Positions 20,823-31,479 of a stretch of DNA of 48,549 nt are shown here, piece by piece. The notes under the pieces are model-generated. The model saw only the letters and a program-made list of their open reading frames with translations. It was not told the origin of the DNA and did no database searches. The stretch is taken from NCBI GenBank assembly GCA_001179505.1, contig CDMY01000275.1, positions 509,746 through 558,294 on the forward strand, given 5' to 3'. Position 1 is the stretch's first letter. Every line of letters begins with the position of its first letter. The position numbers and the translations under genes were made by a program. This stretch comes from Vitrella brassicaformis. Lineage: Eukaryota; Sar; Vitrellaceae.

Positions 20823-22630
20823 GCCACCCGAAAGTATAACCCCATTTCCGCACCTGTACATACTGGTAGTGTATAGAATACATGAAGAGTAGACCGGAAA
20901 CCATGTGTGGAATCGGAATTGAATGAAGCCGCATGAACATATAATTCCCTATTGCCACCACCACCACCAAACCCCTGCCTGACACCTGGTGCGTGACCGA
21001 CGAGGGCGTGACTGTTGACATCGTGAGCAAGCGCACACCAAACCGCACACCAAAACTTCTAGTTTTGCAAATGCTTGTTTACCTATCCATGTATTTGTAC
21101 ACGCAGGAGAATTTCGATAGCTTCGAGCTTATAGAAAGAATTGGCACTCAAGTAATCGCCGTTGAAGACACGAATGACTTGGGCGTCACAACTGTCCAGG
21201 TCGGCACCAGCGGAATACAGTAAGCCGTCTGGGCTGTAAGATTCACCGTCATCTATATCGAGGGGGCAGGAGCTCAGCCAGTGATGGAAACGGCGACATG
21301 TGCAGTCGGCGTGGCAGGGTGAGGTGCCATCACTTCGGTGTTTCCTGTCGTCCGATGGTTTCCTTTCTGTGTTTTGAGAAATGGATGTCGACAACACCCT
21401 CTCGCTGTCTTTTTTTTTTTCCCTGAGCGGTCCGCCTGTCTGTCTGTCTGTCTGTCTGCACGAAATGGTAAAGTGGGTGCATGGTTCTGCTGACGTCTGC
21501 ATGACGTCGCGTTCTGACATGCTCCAGAAACACGAGTGTCATTTCCAGCGGGGGCCGGTGTCAGTTGCGTGTGCCCATCCCGACGCAGCAAAGCAGAAAG
21601 GTAGAGGGAAGGGGAGAAAATAACACGTGTCGAACAGCTCCTCGTCGTCAGCACGTCCACATCACCAGGTCGTCGTCCATCATGGCCACCATCTCCGCTC
21701 TTCACCGTCACAGATGCACCACCAGCTCGAACCCCGACACTGAAGCGGTATTGGCCGAGTGCAGCTTTTCTGTAGCTGATTCCGATGCGGTTCTGCTTGG
21801 ACAGGTCAAGACGTCATTGCCGTCACGTTGCGCGTCTTCCAGCAGATCTTGAGGTGGCTCTTCCGATCTCAAGCACGCTCCCACCCATCATTCACAAAGG
21901 CAGTCACAGAGGCAGTCACAGTCAGCGCATCAGTGAGTAAAGCCAATGGGCGCGGTGAGCGCTTCTTCTACGGAAGGGAATGTCTCCCTACCAGCCTCAC
22001 TGCCTCGCGTGTTGTGCTGTGCATGGCAAAGCCTCACACACCGCACAGGTGCGAGGAGGCTTAGGACGTTTATCGTGGTGGATAAGTGCATGCAAGACTC
22101 AGGCGTGGTGGTCACAGCAATGAATGGACCATCACACTCGTGCTGGCAACATCTCCGCAAAAATCAAGGAGGCTGCGAGAGTCTACAGATCTACGGATAG
22201 AGACACTCCAACCAATGCAGATGTTCGTGTCACGTTGGTTTGCACTTAATACATGAAACATTTTTCCTTTCTCAACTCACGCAACTGGCGTGACCATTTT
22301 GTGAAGAGTTAGGTTTCATCTCAACGGCTACCCTATGCTGCTCAATTCAATTCTGGAACACGGGAGATGCTGACATCTTCCTCCCTTCATCAACGCAGCG
22401 GTATATCATTAATGATGAGGCGAAATGCTCTTCAGTGTCATGTTTCTTCTCGTGTGTTGAGTGTCGGTGTGTCATTTCAAGTCATCCTGCGTCTCCGGCT
22501 GCTCTAGTGATTCGCACTCGAAGTTCTTCTCGCTCCAGAAATTGATGACACCATTCTTTGCGTTTCATTCCCCGAAAGACTTCAGCACTTTTCCAAATGG
22601 TATTGTGGCGTGGTGTGAAAGTACGTTAAC
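20823..22630. other. Gap between the unrecognised gene and the non-LTR element
   Basis: There are short open stretches that could be stray exons: about 20985-21223 with a good donor GTGAGCAAG at 21024, and pieces between 21681 and 22200 including FIVVDKCMQDSGVVVTA. They do not form a convincing model. A T run (21411-21420) and a TGTC microsatellite (about 21436-21458) are present. I see no supportable gene. Confidence 0.35.
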
Positions 22631-23900
22631 TCATAGCGCAACGGCAGGCAGAGTCTGTCGGTCTCTCATGAAATGAACTGCGTCAACATCGACCACCCCT
22701 CAATCATGCGACAAACATGCCAGCACCATCCTCAGCGCCCGCCTGGCGTATCTTCCAGCGGCGCCGCCCACCACGCTCACACATACTCGCACTACGCGCC
22801 AACGCAAGAGACAGACGAGCACGAACCCACCCCATCACCTGGCCATACGACTTCTCTGCCCACGCAGCCTTGGTGCGCAGCTTCTCAACCAGGCGGCTGA
22901 AAAAGCCATCCACCGTGACGCACAAGGGGGTGAAGTGGATGAACTTGTCCTCGCACACACGGCTGTGGTGGGCCTTCTTGGCCTTGGCCCTGGTCTTGAG
23001 AATGGAGGCGGTCGATTGCTTGCGGTAGGACGGTGCGTCAGCGTTGTCACGCAGAGGTCAAACGACACGTCCTTCTGGCGCTCCCACACCCCTCTCACCA
23101 CCATGTCCGTCCGCACCTCTTTCTCCCCCTCCTCGGGCTCCACGATCACCCCCTCCTTCCTGACCGCCGACTCGCCCCAAGCCTTGGCAGAAAGGTCGCA
23201 CAGCACGTCCACCACCTCGTTGTGCCGCCGAATCACCAACCCACCCACCCCACAGTTGAGGGCGTGGTCGAGCGAGTATGTAGCCCCGCAGCCGTCGCAG
23301 TGGGTGGGCATCTTGGGACGCTCATAGGCGTACCGGATGGCCATGTTGTCGCGGAACTTGTCAGGCGTCATGTCGGTGTGGTCCTCTGCGTCAGGCCGGC
23401 AAGTCACCCACCCGGCCGTCTTAACCTCGATCGCCCGGTGGACCGCCCGTCGTCTCTCTGGGGGCAGCTGCTCGAGGCCGTCCTCGAACCGCTCCTTGGC
23501 TGCCTCATCGGTCGCCCGCCGCCCCTCCTTGACCGCTTGCTGCATCTCGGCGTGGTGCTGGAAGGGGTTGAATGGAGGGCCGTCGGGTGGGTCGCCGTTC
23601 TGGATGGTGGACACCAGTAGGGAGGTGCCCTTGGTGGATGTCTCGTATGCCACCGCCACTCGCTCCGTCGGGTCCCTCACCCCCATCCCCCCATGACGCG
23701 CAGGCAGCATCATCAGCTGGGCCTCAGTGGCGGTCACCGCATGGCTGGAGAGCTGGGTGAGGTAGTGGGTGAGGGCATCTCGCAGCGGCTCGTATGTCGC
23801 CCGCTCCTCAGGCATCACCCCCACTCGGCCTGCAGTATTGTGGCGTGGTGACGCCCCCACCAAATTTTCCCGACGGGTCTGCGTTATCATGACGGACAGG
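22631..23900 (-). mobile_element. 5'-truncated non-LTR (LINE-like) retroelement
   Basis: On the minus strand an open frame carries the C-terminal part of a LINE-type protein. It has LPARHGGMGVRDP, a motif usual after the RT domain; a CCHC-like cluster (CDGCGATYSLDHALNC); GGLVIRRHNEVVDVLCDLS; and an acidic core (RTDMVVRGVWERQKDVSFDLCVT) like the restriction-type endonuclease region of such elements. Near 23045 the frame shifts by one base and continues as NADAPSYRKQSTASILKTRA and then CEDKFIHFTPLCV to a stop at about 22704. The catalytic RT palm is absent, so the copy is 5'-truncated and dead. The 5' limit at about 23900 is approximate. Confidence 0.75.
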
Positions 23901-24076
23901 CAGCACCCACACACGGAACCATTCGCGGTCTGTTGTCGTTTCTCTGTGTGTCTATCCTCCCTCACACGTGTGCCCAGATGTACGTTGTCCGAGGTATGCC
24001 GTCGGATCCAGTATTGGCTTTTTTGATGTATGTGAGAACCACAGCAGCACACTCGACAGGCAGGTGAAGAGAACAA

Positions 24077-24692
24077 CGCTCTGCTTCATTTTACCAAACC
24101 CCACCCCAACTGCCGCTTGACAGTACTGTAGTGTGCTGTGCGTGAGGGAGACCGTTGAGTGAGAGAGAGGATGGCGCGGACCAAGGGGTGGCCATCACGC
24201 TCTCGTTGAGACATGTGATCATTCAATGTGCTGTCTCTGCAGCTATGATCGATGAGGTGGAGACCCTGCCTGTTGGCTGCCCCAGGGAACCAGGCGATGG
24301 CGGGGGTCCAATTGGAGCGTTCGAGAGCTTCACGACTTCATTCGACTGTGGTCGACAGACCCCAGATCCGCAAGAGTGTGACGTCCCACTGTCCCTGAAT
24401 GCTCGGCGGAGGCTGCATGCCGGCCTACGTCCTACTCTCATTTTCTCGGCGACGGCTCTCATCTTTGCTCATAACCCCCCCTTTGCAATAAGTTTCAACC
24501 TGGGATACCATGGCTGGGGTACGCATAAAAGGAGTTCACGTCAGCTGTATGAGCTTTGAGCATCTCGGGCGCTGAAGCTCGCACCCGAAATGGAGCTTGC
24601 GCCCGAGATGGAGCTCGCGCCCTCAGAGAATGTCTGACAGGAGCTGACACACAGAGAGGCATCAGATTTGTCAGAGAGAAATACACTGACTC
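24077..24692. other. Spacer between two non-LTR copies
   Basis: A 106-codon open frame at 24242-24559 on the + strand follows a possible acceptor (CTCTGCAG at 24241) but has no known domain. Near 24568-24622 there is an imperfect tandem repeat of GAGCTCGCGCCC-type units. No gene is called. Confidence 0.35.
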
Positions 24693-25040
24693 AAGCGCAA
24701 CGGCAGGCAGAGTCTGTCGGTCTCTCATAAAATGACCTGCGTCAAACGACCAACCCTCAATCATCCGGCAAACATGCCAGCACCGTCCTCGCGCCCACCT
24801 GGCGTATCTTCCAGCGGCGCAGCCCACCACGCACACCCAAACAGGGGCAGACCCGCGTCTTGCACCAGTGGTACTGTTCCGGTTCTTGTTGCATGGGCAA
24901 CACCGCACAGGACCAGCGGCTGGCTGCAAGGGCAAGGACATGGCGAGACATCGTCTCGCAGCACTGCAGAGACGCCCTGCTGAGACGGCGGGAGCTGATG
25001 GGCTGAGTCTGCTGAGACCGATTCTGCACTCATTCTGTGT
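24693..25040 (-). mobile_element. Second copy of the non-LTR 3' end
   Basis: Positions 24693-24837 match 22633-22783 over about 145-150 bases in the same orientation (shared core GCGCAACGGCAGGCAGAGTC and ATCTTCCAGCGGCGC), with small gaps. The match covers the end of the coding region (RRWKIRQ) and the 3' untranslated end. Sequence up to about 25040 may belong to the same copy but is too diverged to prove. A heavily 5'-truncated insertion of the same family is the simplest reading. Confidence 0.7.
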
Positions 25041-25459
25041 CAAAGGCTGAGCAGGCTCTTGCTGAATTCTGGAAGCGCCGGAGCGCCAATGTTTCACGGA
25101 ACATTATCCGTTCACTGGCTGGAGCTAATGCAGAGCTCACAGTGGACTGTGCAGTGTATCAGTCCAAAAACCTTTCCTGAGTTGCAATGGCCCATCGACC
25201 AGCCACGCGATGAGTTCGCGCCACACATATCAACACCCCCTCTCGCGACTCGGCGCGTGTGCTCACTGCAAAGGCACACATGTCGCGGATGGCTCCTTGC
25301 GGGCGTCAGCTGGTCGTTGCTCCTGGTTGGCCCAACCCACCAATGACCAACCATACTGGCAGTGAGAGCGCTCGTGCATCGTACGAGAGTGCGTGGGACT
25401 CTCCACATGCCAGACCATCACAGGAACGTTGTGGAACGTTGTGTGCACAGAGTAACTCA

Positions 25460-28400
25460 TTCACTCCTGTGCAGCAGAGGGCGGGAGCCCGTCGCTGTTG
25501 CCCCCACGCGAGATGAGACGCCTCCTGCGTCTGCCGCCACGCGGCCTGCGTAAACATGGCCTCTCGCGTCTCGGTCCATCACCAAATTGGACCTTTCGGC
25601 CGACTTCGGCTCGCAGGGCAATGCTCCCCCTCTCAAGTTCAGACCCATTTGGCCGTAGGTCAATGAACTTCGAGCACAAATAGTTGTGTCTCGCTGCTGG
25701 CAGGGGTTTGGTCAAGATGTCGGCTGGGTTTTCCTTCCCGTCCACGCGACAAATCTTGAACCCCTCCACTTCGACTGTCTGTCTCAGCGCCAGATAGTCA
25801 AGACGAATGTAGTTCTTCCCTTTCGTCTTCTTCTCTTGGGGATGGGCCGTCAGCGTCCTCGCTGCGTCATTGTCCGTGTACAACTCCACCGAACTGACCT
25901 TCCTCCCGAGTTCCCCCAGGAACTCCTTGAGTGCCAGCAGGTGTTGCGATGCATTGTACAGCGCGACATACTCGGCCACCATTGTGCTCCCCGTTATGTA
26001 GGTCTGCTTTTTGCACGATCACGAAACCAGACAGTCATTGAGGAACGTCAGGTATCCACCTGTACTCGTTCCGTCCTCATTGTCGCCGAGACTTGAGTCG
26101 GCGTAGCACGTCAGCCTGATCTCATCTGTGCCAGACCGCTTGTACACAAGGCGAGCATCCATTGTGTCCTTCAGGTAGCGCATGAGGTGCATGAGTGCCT
26201 TCCAGTGCCATTGGCTCGGGTCATTGTTGTGCATGGCACACTCCTTGACGGCGAATGCGCAGTCTGGCCTCAATGCGCACGCCTCGTACGTCACTGAACC
26301 GACGCCTTCTCTGTATGGCAGTCGATTCATGCGCTCTCGCTCTTCTTGTGTCTGAGGAGACTGGTCCTTGCTCAGTCGGTGCGTCTGCGGGCATGGTTGA
26401 CTGACGGGCTTAGCTAGTAGCATTCGGTACTTCTCGAGCATCTTCTTGATGTATGGTGCATGCGAGAGTGCCATTTCGCCCTTGTCAGCGTCATAGTCGA
26501 CATCCAGTCCGACAAATGACTTGATCTTGCCCAGGAAACGTGCCTTGAAGCGAGTGAGGATCATCTGCATGAACCACTCTGGGTCATTGTCGCCTTTGGT
26601 GGGAGCCCAGAAGATGTCGTCAACAACGACAGCCACTCTGAGGTCTCTCTCCCGCAACACAAAGACACATGGATCACTCACGAGCTGCTCAAACATGAGC
26701 TGCTTCAAGTAGTCCGTCAGGCAGATATTCCATGCGCGCGGTGCTTCCTTCAGCCCGTACAGAGCCCTCAGGAGGAGGATCACCATTCCTACCCCCTCTG
26801 GCCCGTAGCCCGCTGGCACCGCCATGTAAACAGGCGTGTCCAAAGGCGCACTCAGGAACGCATTGCTCACGTCGAGATTGAAGATGTCGCGCCCCTCCTG
26901 CACCTCCAGTGCAAAGAGTGTGCGAATCGTCGACAGTGAGAGTGTGGGAGCATACGTCTCCCCGACCTGGTTCGGATCCTGTGCGAATCCCTTGATCACC
27001 AGTCGCGCTTTGTAGCGTCCGTCTGCCTTGATCTTGAACACCCACTTACATGGAATGACCTTTCCTTGCGCTTGAGAGGCAGCAACCAACACAAAGACAC
27101 CCTTGTCTTTCATGGCCTGCAGCTCCTCGTCGATGGCCGCGTGCCACTTAGCTTGCTCCTCTGGTGGGAGGCTCGCTATGTCCTCGAACGTCAGTGGCTC
27201 AGTCGGCTTGGCAGTGTCAGTGTCATTGCCTCCCTCGGCATTTACAAACGCCGACGACGTAAACACGAAGTCACTCGCGTCGTTGGGCAGACCGACAAAG
27301 TCCTTCAGGTCAACCCAGAAGGAATCAGTGTCCTGCTCTGCATCCGACCACTGCTCTGCTGCGGGTTCCGCCCGCTCATCGACGCAAGGATGGCAGTTCT
27401 CGTTGGCCTCTTCGTAGGCTTCTGGTGGCAGGATGCCCACCATGGGCTCCTCTGTCTGCCATGTGTGACTACAGTGAGAGCATTTGTGAGCCCTCCTTGG
27501 CTTCCACAAATCGACAGCGAGTCTCTGACGTTTCTTCACCAGATGGACGAACCGACCCTCCTGGCCAGGCTCTCGAACCACCTTTGAGCAACGGGGACAG
27601 GAGAGTGCATCATCACAGCGCCCGTCGTGAGCTCTCTTGGCCGAGAGAGCCCCGAACATCGCACCGTCCGACGCTCTTCCTCCAGCCTCATCACTCATCG
27701 GCTGCTCGCCTCTGGTTGGACTGCTTGGAGGTTGCTGAGGCAACGGGGGATCTTGCAGTTCTGCCTGCTGCTCACCCTCTCCATTGATGGGCGGATCAGA
27801 CGGGAGCATCTCACGAAGAGACGCCTCACTCATCGGATCTCCCTCAACAGCATCCTTTTGCATCGTGTCAGTAGAATCCACGGCAGCAGACTCGCCTCTC
27901 GGGCGGCGTTGTCGCTTCTGCAACTCTGGCGGCAAGCCCTGCCAACGCTTCGGTCTCAGTCCGTATTGCCCCGATACGTCCTTCCTTGACCGTATAGTCG
28001 TGTTGTCGACGAACTCCGGCATCCCCCCTCTGAGCCATGCGTCCTCGCTCGATGGCTCTTGCAGAGGCCCAGCAGGCTGACCAGTGTCGCTCTGATCCAA
28101 CCTGGGTTCCTGGGTGTCAGGTGTCCCATCCTGTGCTTGGTGCGGCAGAGGCTCAGGAGACACGCCAACAGGCCGATACACGTCGCCCGTCACCTCCCCC
28201 TCTCGAGTGTGGAGGTGTGGATCTACTGATCGATGCAGCTTTCCTGTGCGGTAGAATGAGCAGTTATCAAAGACTGTCTCCTGTACCCTCGCAGTAAAAA
28301 CTCGCCTCTTGTGAGGCACGTAAACCAAGCATCCATCTTTTGTGCTGGGAGCGTAGCCAAGGTACACACCTTTTTGTGCCTTGGGTGTGAGTGGACCACC

Positions 28401-29141
28401 CGGCCTCGGACCCCCGGAGAGTGGTTTGGGGATGTGCATGTAGCACATGCACCCGAACACATGCAGCCCGGTTTTACACAGCAGTGTAAAGTTGGGCTTC
28501 TCGCCATGATACAACTCGTGCGGGGTTTTCTCATGCTCATTCGCCGAATGAGGCATGATGTTCCGAACAAAAACGGCGTGCCTGAAGGCATATGGCCAGA
28601 AAATCAACGGCAGAAAGGCATGAAGAAGCATCGCCATCGCGATGTTGCTGATTGATTGGATGGCTCTCTCAGCAACTCCATTTGACTGCTGATGGTGCGG
28701 GACGATCTTCTGAATGACGACACCTTGCTCGACAAGGAAAGCTTGCGCTTCTCCTTCGACGAGCTCCTTTGCATTGTCCGCTCGGAACGCTCTCGGCTTG
28801 CCCTTGGCAGACACATCAGCGAGGAGGAGCCGAAGGGCTCTCACAGCGTCTGATTTGTGCACGAGAGGGTAGAACCAATGATAGCACGTTGCGTCATCCA
28901 CGAAGAGTACACCATAGCGGTAGTTGTGCAGAAAGGGTGCGCGAGGCAGATCTGTCTTCATGTCCCCATGCACCAAATCCAACGGTTGAGTGGCTCGTGA
29001 CTGAAGCGGCACCGGTTTGTGAGGTTTGCGGCGACTCTTGCTCAGCACGCAAGGCTCACACGGGCCATGGATCTCAATCTCACGCTCAGTGAGTGGGGTG
29101 ATTGTCAGCCCCTCGACCCGTCCATCGGCCATGGATGGCAC
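25460..29141 (-). mobile_element. Ty1/copia LTR retrotransposon, 5'-truncated
   Basis: The element runs on the minus strand. Its 5' part (5' LTR, gag, protease) is missing: the sequence enters at the GAG-pre-integrase region exactly where the inverted-repeat-bounded block (29135-30793) begins. After the RNase H end there is a purine tract (AGAGGGGGAG on the minus strand, about 25622-25637), the expected primer site for plus-strand synthesis, so the 3' LTR should begin at about 25622. Without the 5' LTR its outer edge cannot be fixed; 25460 is a lower estimate. Confidence 0.8.
25624..29141 (-). pseudogene. pol: Copia polyprotein (integrase, RT, RNase H) with one in-frame TGA
   Basis: In order on the minus strand: a zinc-binding CEPC pair of the GAG-pre-integrase domain; integrase core with D (VHGDMKTDL), D (FRADNAKE) and E (NGVAERAIQ); a Pro/Gln-rich linker; a CPRC...CSHC cluster (about residues 514-557); reverse transcriptase (YKARLVIKGFAQ, FNLDVSNAFLSA, VVVDDIF, ALYGLKEAPRAW); and RNase H (CYADSSLGDNEDGTSTGGY, then TMVAEYVALYNA, ENPADILTKPL). 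The frame is open for 1040 codons, meets one TGA at 26019-26021 inside RNase H where related elements usually have Trp, then continues open in the same frame past the domain's end. A single nonsense change plus the missing 5' part make it non-autonomous. Confidence 0.85.
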
Positions 29142-29723
29142 GACCCTAGGGCAAAACTTAATCCTGGCAAACCCAAACTCTTTTTTCTAGCTTTTCCTCA
29201 GTCCATCTTTCCTCTTCCACTCGCAGCAGTGTTTGTGTTCCATCAGACAAACATCAGGTCAATTTCGGGATGCTAGAACTGTCACAGGAAAGAGAGAACA
29301 TTCTCAATACTTTTTTCCTCCTCAATCAACTGCCCGATTGTGTCTCTGAAATAAAAAACTCTCGCACCGCAAACCTGAGTCATAAAATCAAACATTTTCA
29401 CAATACCTAGACAACCCAAACTAGTCAGCTTTCAAAGGTTGGTTTCTCGAAAAGTTAGAAAACCTAACTAGTTAGCTTTTCTAGGTTTCGCACTTTCCGG
29501 GGGGGGGAGGGAGGAGGGCCTATTGGCCTACCGCCACTACAAGATAGTCTGAAAGTTAGATAAGCTGAGTACTTAGCTTTTTCAACTATCCATTCATCCG
29601 TCTCTCCCCCTTTCTCTCCACCCACCCACAAAAAAATCCTAGATAACTGACTGGTTAACCCACTTTTTTTTTACTCCAAGTAGTCAATACACCGACACAC
29701 ACATCTCAACGAATCAAAGCTTT

Positions 29724-29872
29724 CGTAGGGTTTTAGGGTTTCTCGTAGGGTTTTTCGCGCCCGTGGGGGGAGCGCGCCGAAGGCGCGCGTCCCCCGCGGC
29801 CGAGAAACCCTAAACCCTACGCGAAGAAACCCTAAAACCCTACGAAATTTAGGGTTTAGGGTTTCCACGGGA
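29724..29872. repeat. Interstitial telomere-like palindrome
   Basis: GTAGGGTTTTAGGGTTT units run into a GC-rich stem (AGCGCGCC, GAA, GGCGCGCGT) and emerge as the reverse complement (AAACCCTAAACCCTAC, AAACCCTAAAACCCTAC), followed by TTTAGGGTTTAGGGTTT. The centre is near 29780. The repeat type is TTTAGGG with TTTTAGGG variants. Confidence 0.85.
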
Positions 29873-29903
29873 GGGGGGCTTAGGTTAGGTTGGAGGTTAG
29901 ACA

Positions 29904-30325
29904 AGCTGACTAGTTAGGTTTTCTGACTCTTCATCCATCTCTCTCTCCCCCCTTCTGTCCCGCTTTCCCTTCCCTTTCCCTCTCCCAACCCCCACCCCTC
30001 CCCCCCACCCCCCCCCTAGAAAAAAGCCTGAAAGTTAGATAAGCTGACTAGTTAGGTTTTCTAACTCTTCCCCTCTCAACACCCCACCTGTCCGCCCACC
30101 TACATAAAGTAGAAAACCTAGAAAACCTAACTAGTCAGCTTTCACATGTTGGTGTCACGACAAGTCAGAAAACCTGACTAGTCAGCTTATCTAACTTTCA
30201 GGATTTTTTGTAGGGGGTGGTGGGGGGGAGGGGTGGGGGTTGGGAGAGGGAAAGGGAAGGGAAAGGGGGACAGAAGGGGGGAGAGACAGATAGATGAAGG
30301 GTTAGAAAACCTGACTAGTCAGCTT
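29904..30325. repeat. Long purine/pyrimidine inverted repeat
   Basis: The arm at about 29904-30060 is pyrimidine-rich. The arm at about 30171-30325 is its reverse complement with scattered mismatches, including GGGAGAGGGAAAGGGAAGGG. The spacer is about 110 bases. A third, partial direct copy of the right arm follows at about 30346-30495. The G-rich strand has several runs of four or more G. Confidence 0.85.
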
Positions 30326-30793
30326 TCACAACTTGATGTCTCTGCAAGTCAGAAAACCTGACTAGTCAGCTTATCTAACTTTCAGGCTTTTTTCTGGGGG
30401 TGGGGGTGGGGAGGGAATTGGGGTAGGGTTGGCAGAGGGGGTGGAAAGGGGGAAGGCACAGATGGATGACGAGTTAGAAAAGCTAACTAGTCAGCTTATC
30501 AACTTTCCGACTATTTTCTACGGAGGGTGGCATGCTAGGATGACTTTGCTTGGAGAAGCTGGGGTTCCCCGTCCTATGAGCCGACAAGTCGACAAATATG
30601 AGGCCTTCTGCAGGTTGTTGTGCGGAGAGACATTGACATGCTTGAATTGCTCGCGTGTGAACAAATGTTTTCTGTTTCGTTCTTATGATTTACAGGAAAC
30701 CTACGGCTTTAGCGTGAAACACATATGACCTTCATGAGACCTGACAAGTTCTGCGCACTCTCAGGATTAAGTTTTGCCCTAGGTTCGTGCCAT

Positions 30794-31226
30794 GAGCCCA
30801 TGGATGGGATGGACGGAGAGGCAGCAAGATAGACAGACACAACACCTATATTATCTGACCCAGCGAAGGAAACAAACACGCGTATGTGCCTGTCTCTCTC
30901 ACGTACTGCATGCCCGGCCCGCTGATCATGAGTAGCAAAAAAGACGCCCCACGTGCACATGCATTCATTGTACAGCCTAGCCTGCCTTACGACACAGTCC
31001 TGCCCTGCTGATGGATGAGAGGCAGAAGCCACAAACTGTGACCAGCCCAAAAGGCTAAAGGACCGATGTACGCCACATGCCACACGTCGGCCGGCCTACA
31101 TCGTCGTCCATCCATCGCCGCTGAGCCTCCAAGAAATGCTGCACGAATGAGAGACACAGTAAGTACACCGGGCCAATTAGTGTGACAGTAATCACCTGCG
31201 AGCACCAATCGCCGTTGATCCATCGA
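30794..31226. other. Intergenic, no gene seen
   Basis: Downstream (3') of the LRR membrane-protein gene. Open frames are short and without domains, and no gag-like sequence continuing the copia element is present. Confidence 0.5.
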
Positions 31227-31447
31227 TCACGGCAGCCTGAACTCGTCAATCTCCGGGCATTCGAAGCAGTCGGTGATGAACTCCGTCAGCATCAACGCCA
31301 CCGTGCCTAGTACACACAAGAGACACAGACAAATGGTGCGTGCGATGCCTGACGGCTGGCTGACCGACCCACCGATTGTGAGGCAGGTGTCGTATGGCGG
31401 AGACTGAAACTGCTGGATGAGCGCATCAAACTGCTCACGAGTCCCTG

Positions 31448-31479
<32 letters not shown>

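Larger units (their letters stand above)
29464..30494. repeat. Dispersed 12-bp palindromes CTRACTAGTYAG
   Basis: Eight matches to CT(A/G)ACTAGT(C/T)AG: 29464, 29906, 30044, 30127, 30174, 30311, 30358 and 30483 (first base). Four are perfect palindromes. Nearly all are followed by GCTT or preceded by AAGC/AACC. Degenerate versions occur near 29420 and 29566. Confidence 0.85.
29135..30793. mobile_element. 1.66-kb block bounded by 32-bp inverted repeats
   Basis: The left end (29135-29166) and right end (30762-30793) are reverse complements at 31 of 32 positions (cores CCTAGGGCAAAACTTAATCC and its complement). The interior has no credible gene. It holds A/T-rich DNA with repeated CTAACTAGTTAG-type palindromes, telomere-like repeats (29724-29872) and a purine/pyrimidine inverted repeat. 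The layout suits a non-autonomous terminal-inverted-repeat transposon that landed in the copia element, but no matching target-site duplication and no copia sequence beyond 30793 were found. Confidence 0.6.

Noticed and set aside
29464-30494. Spaced palindromes considered as a CRISPR-like array
   Set aside because: The spacing is irregular, the units are inverted as well as direct, there are no cas genes and the context is eukaryotic.
30709-31083. Minus-strand open frame tested as the missing gag part of the copia element
   Set aside because: No gag-like or zinc-knuckle motif; composition resembles non-coding sequence.
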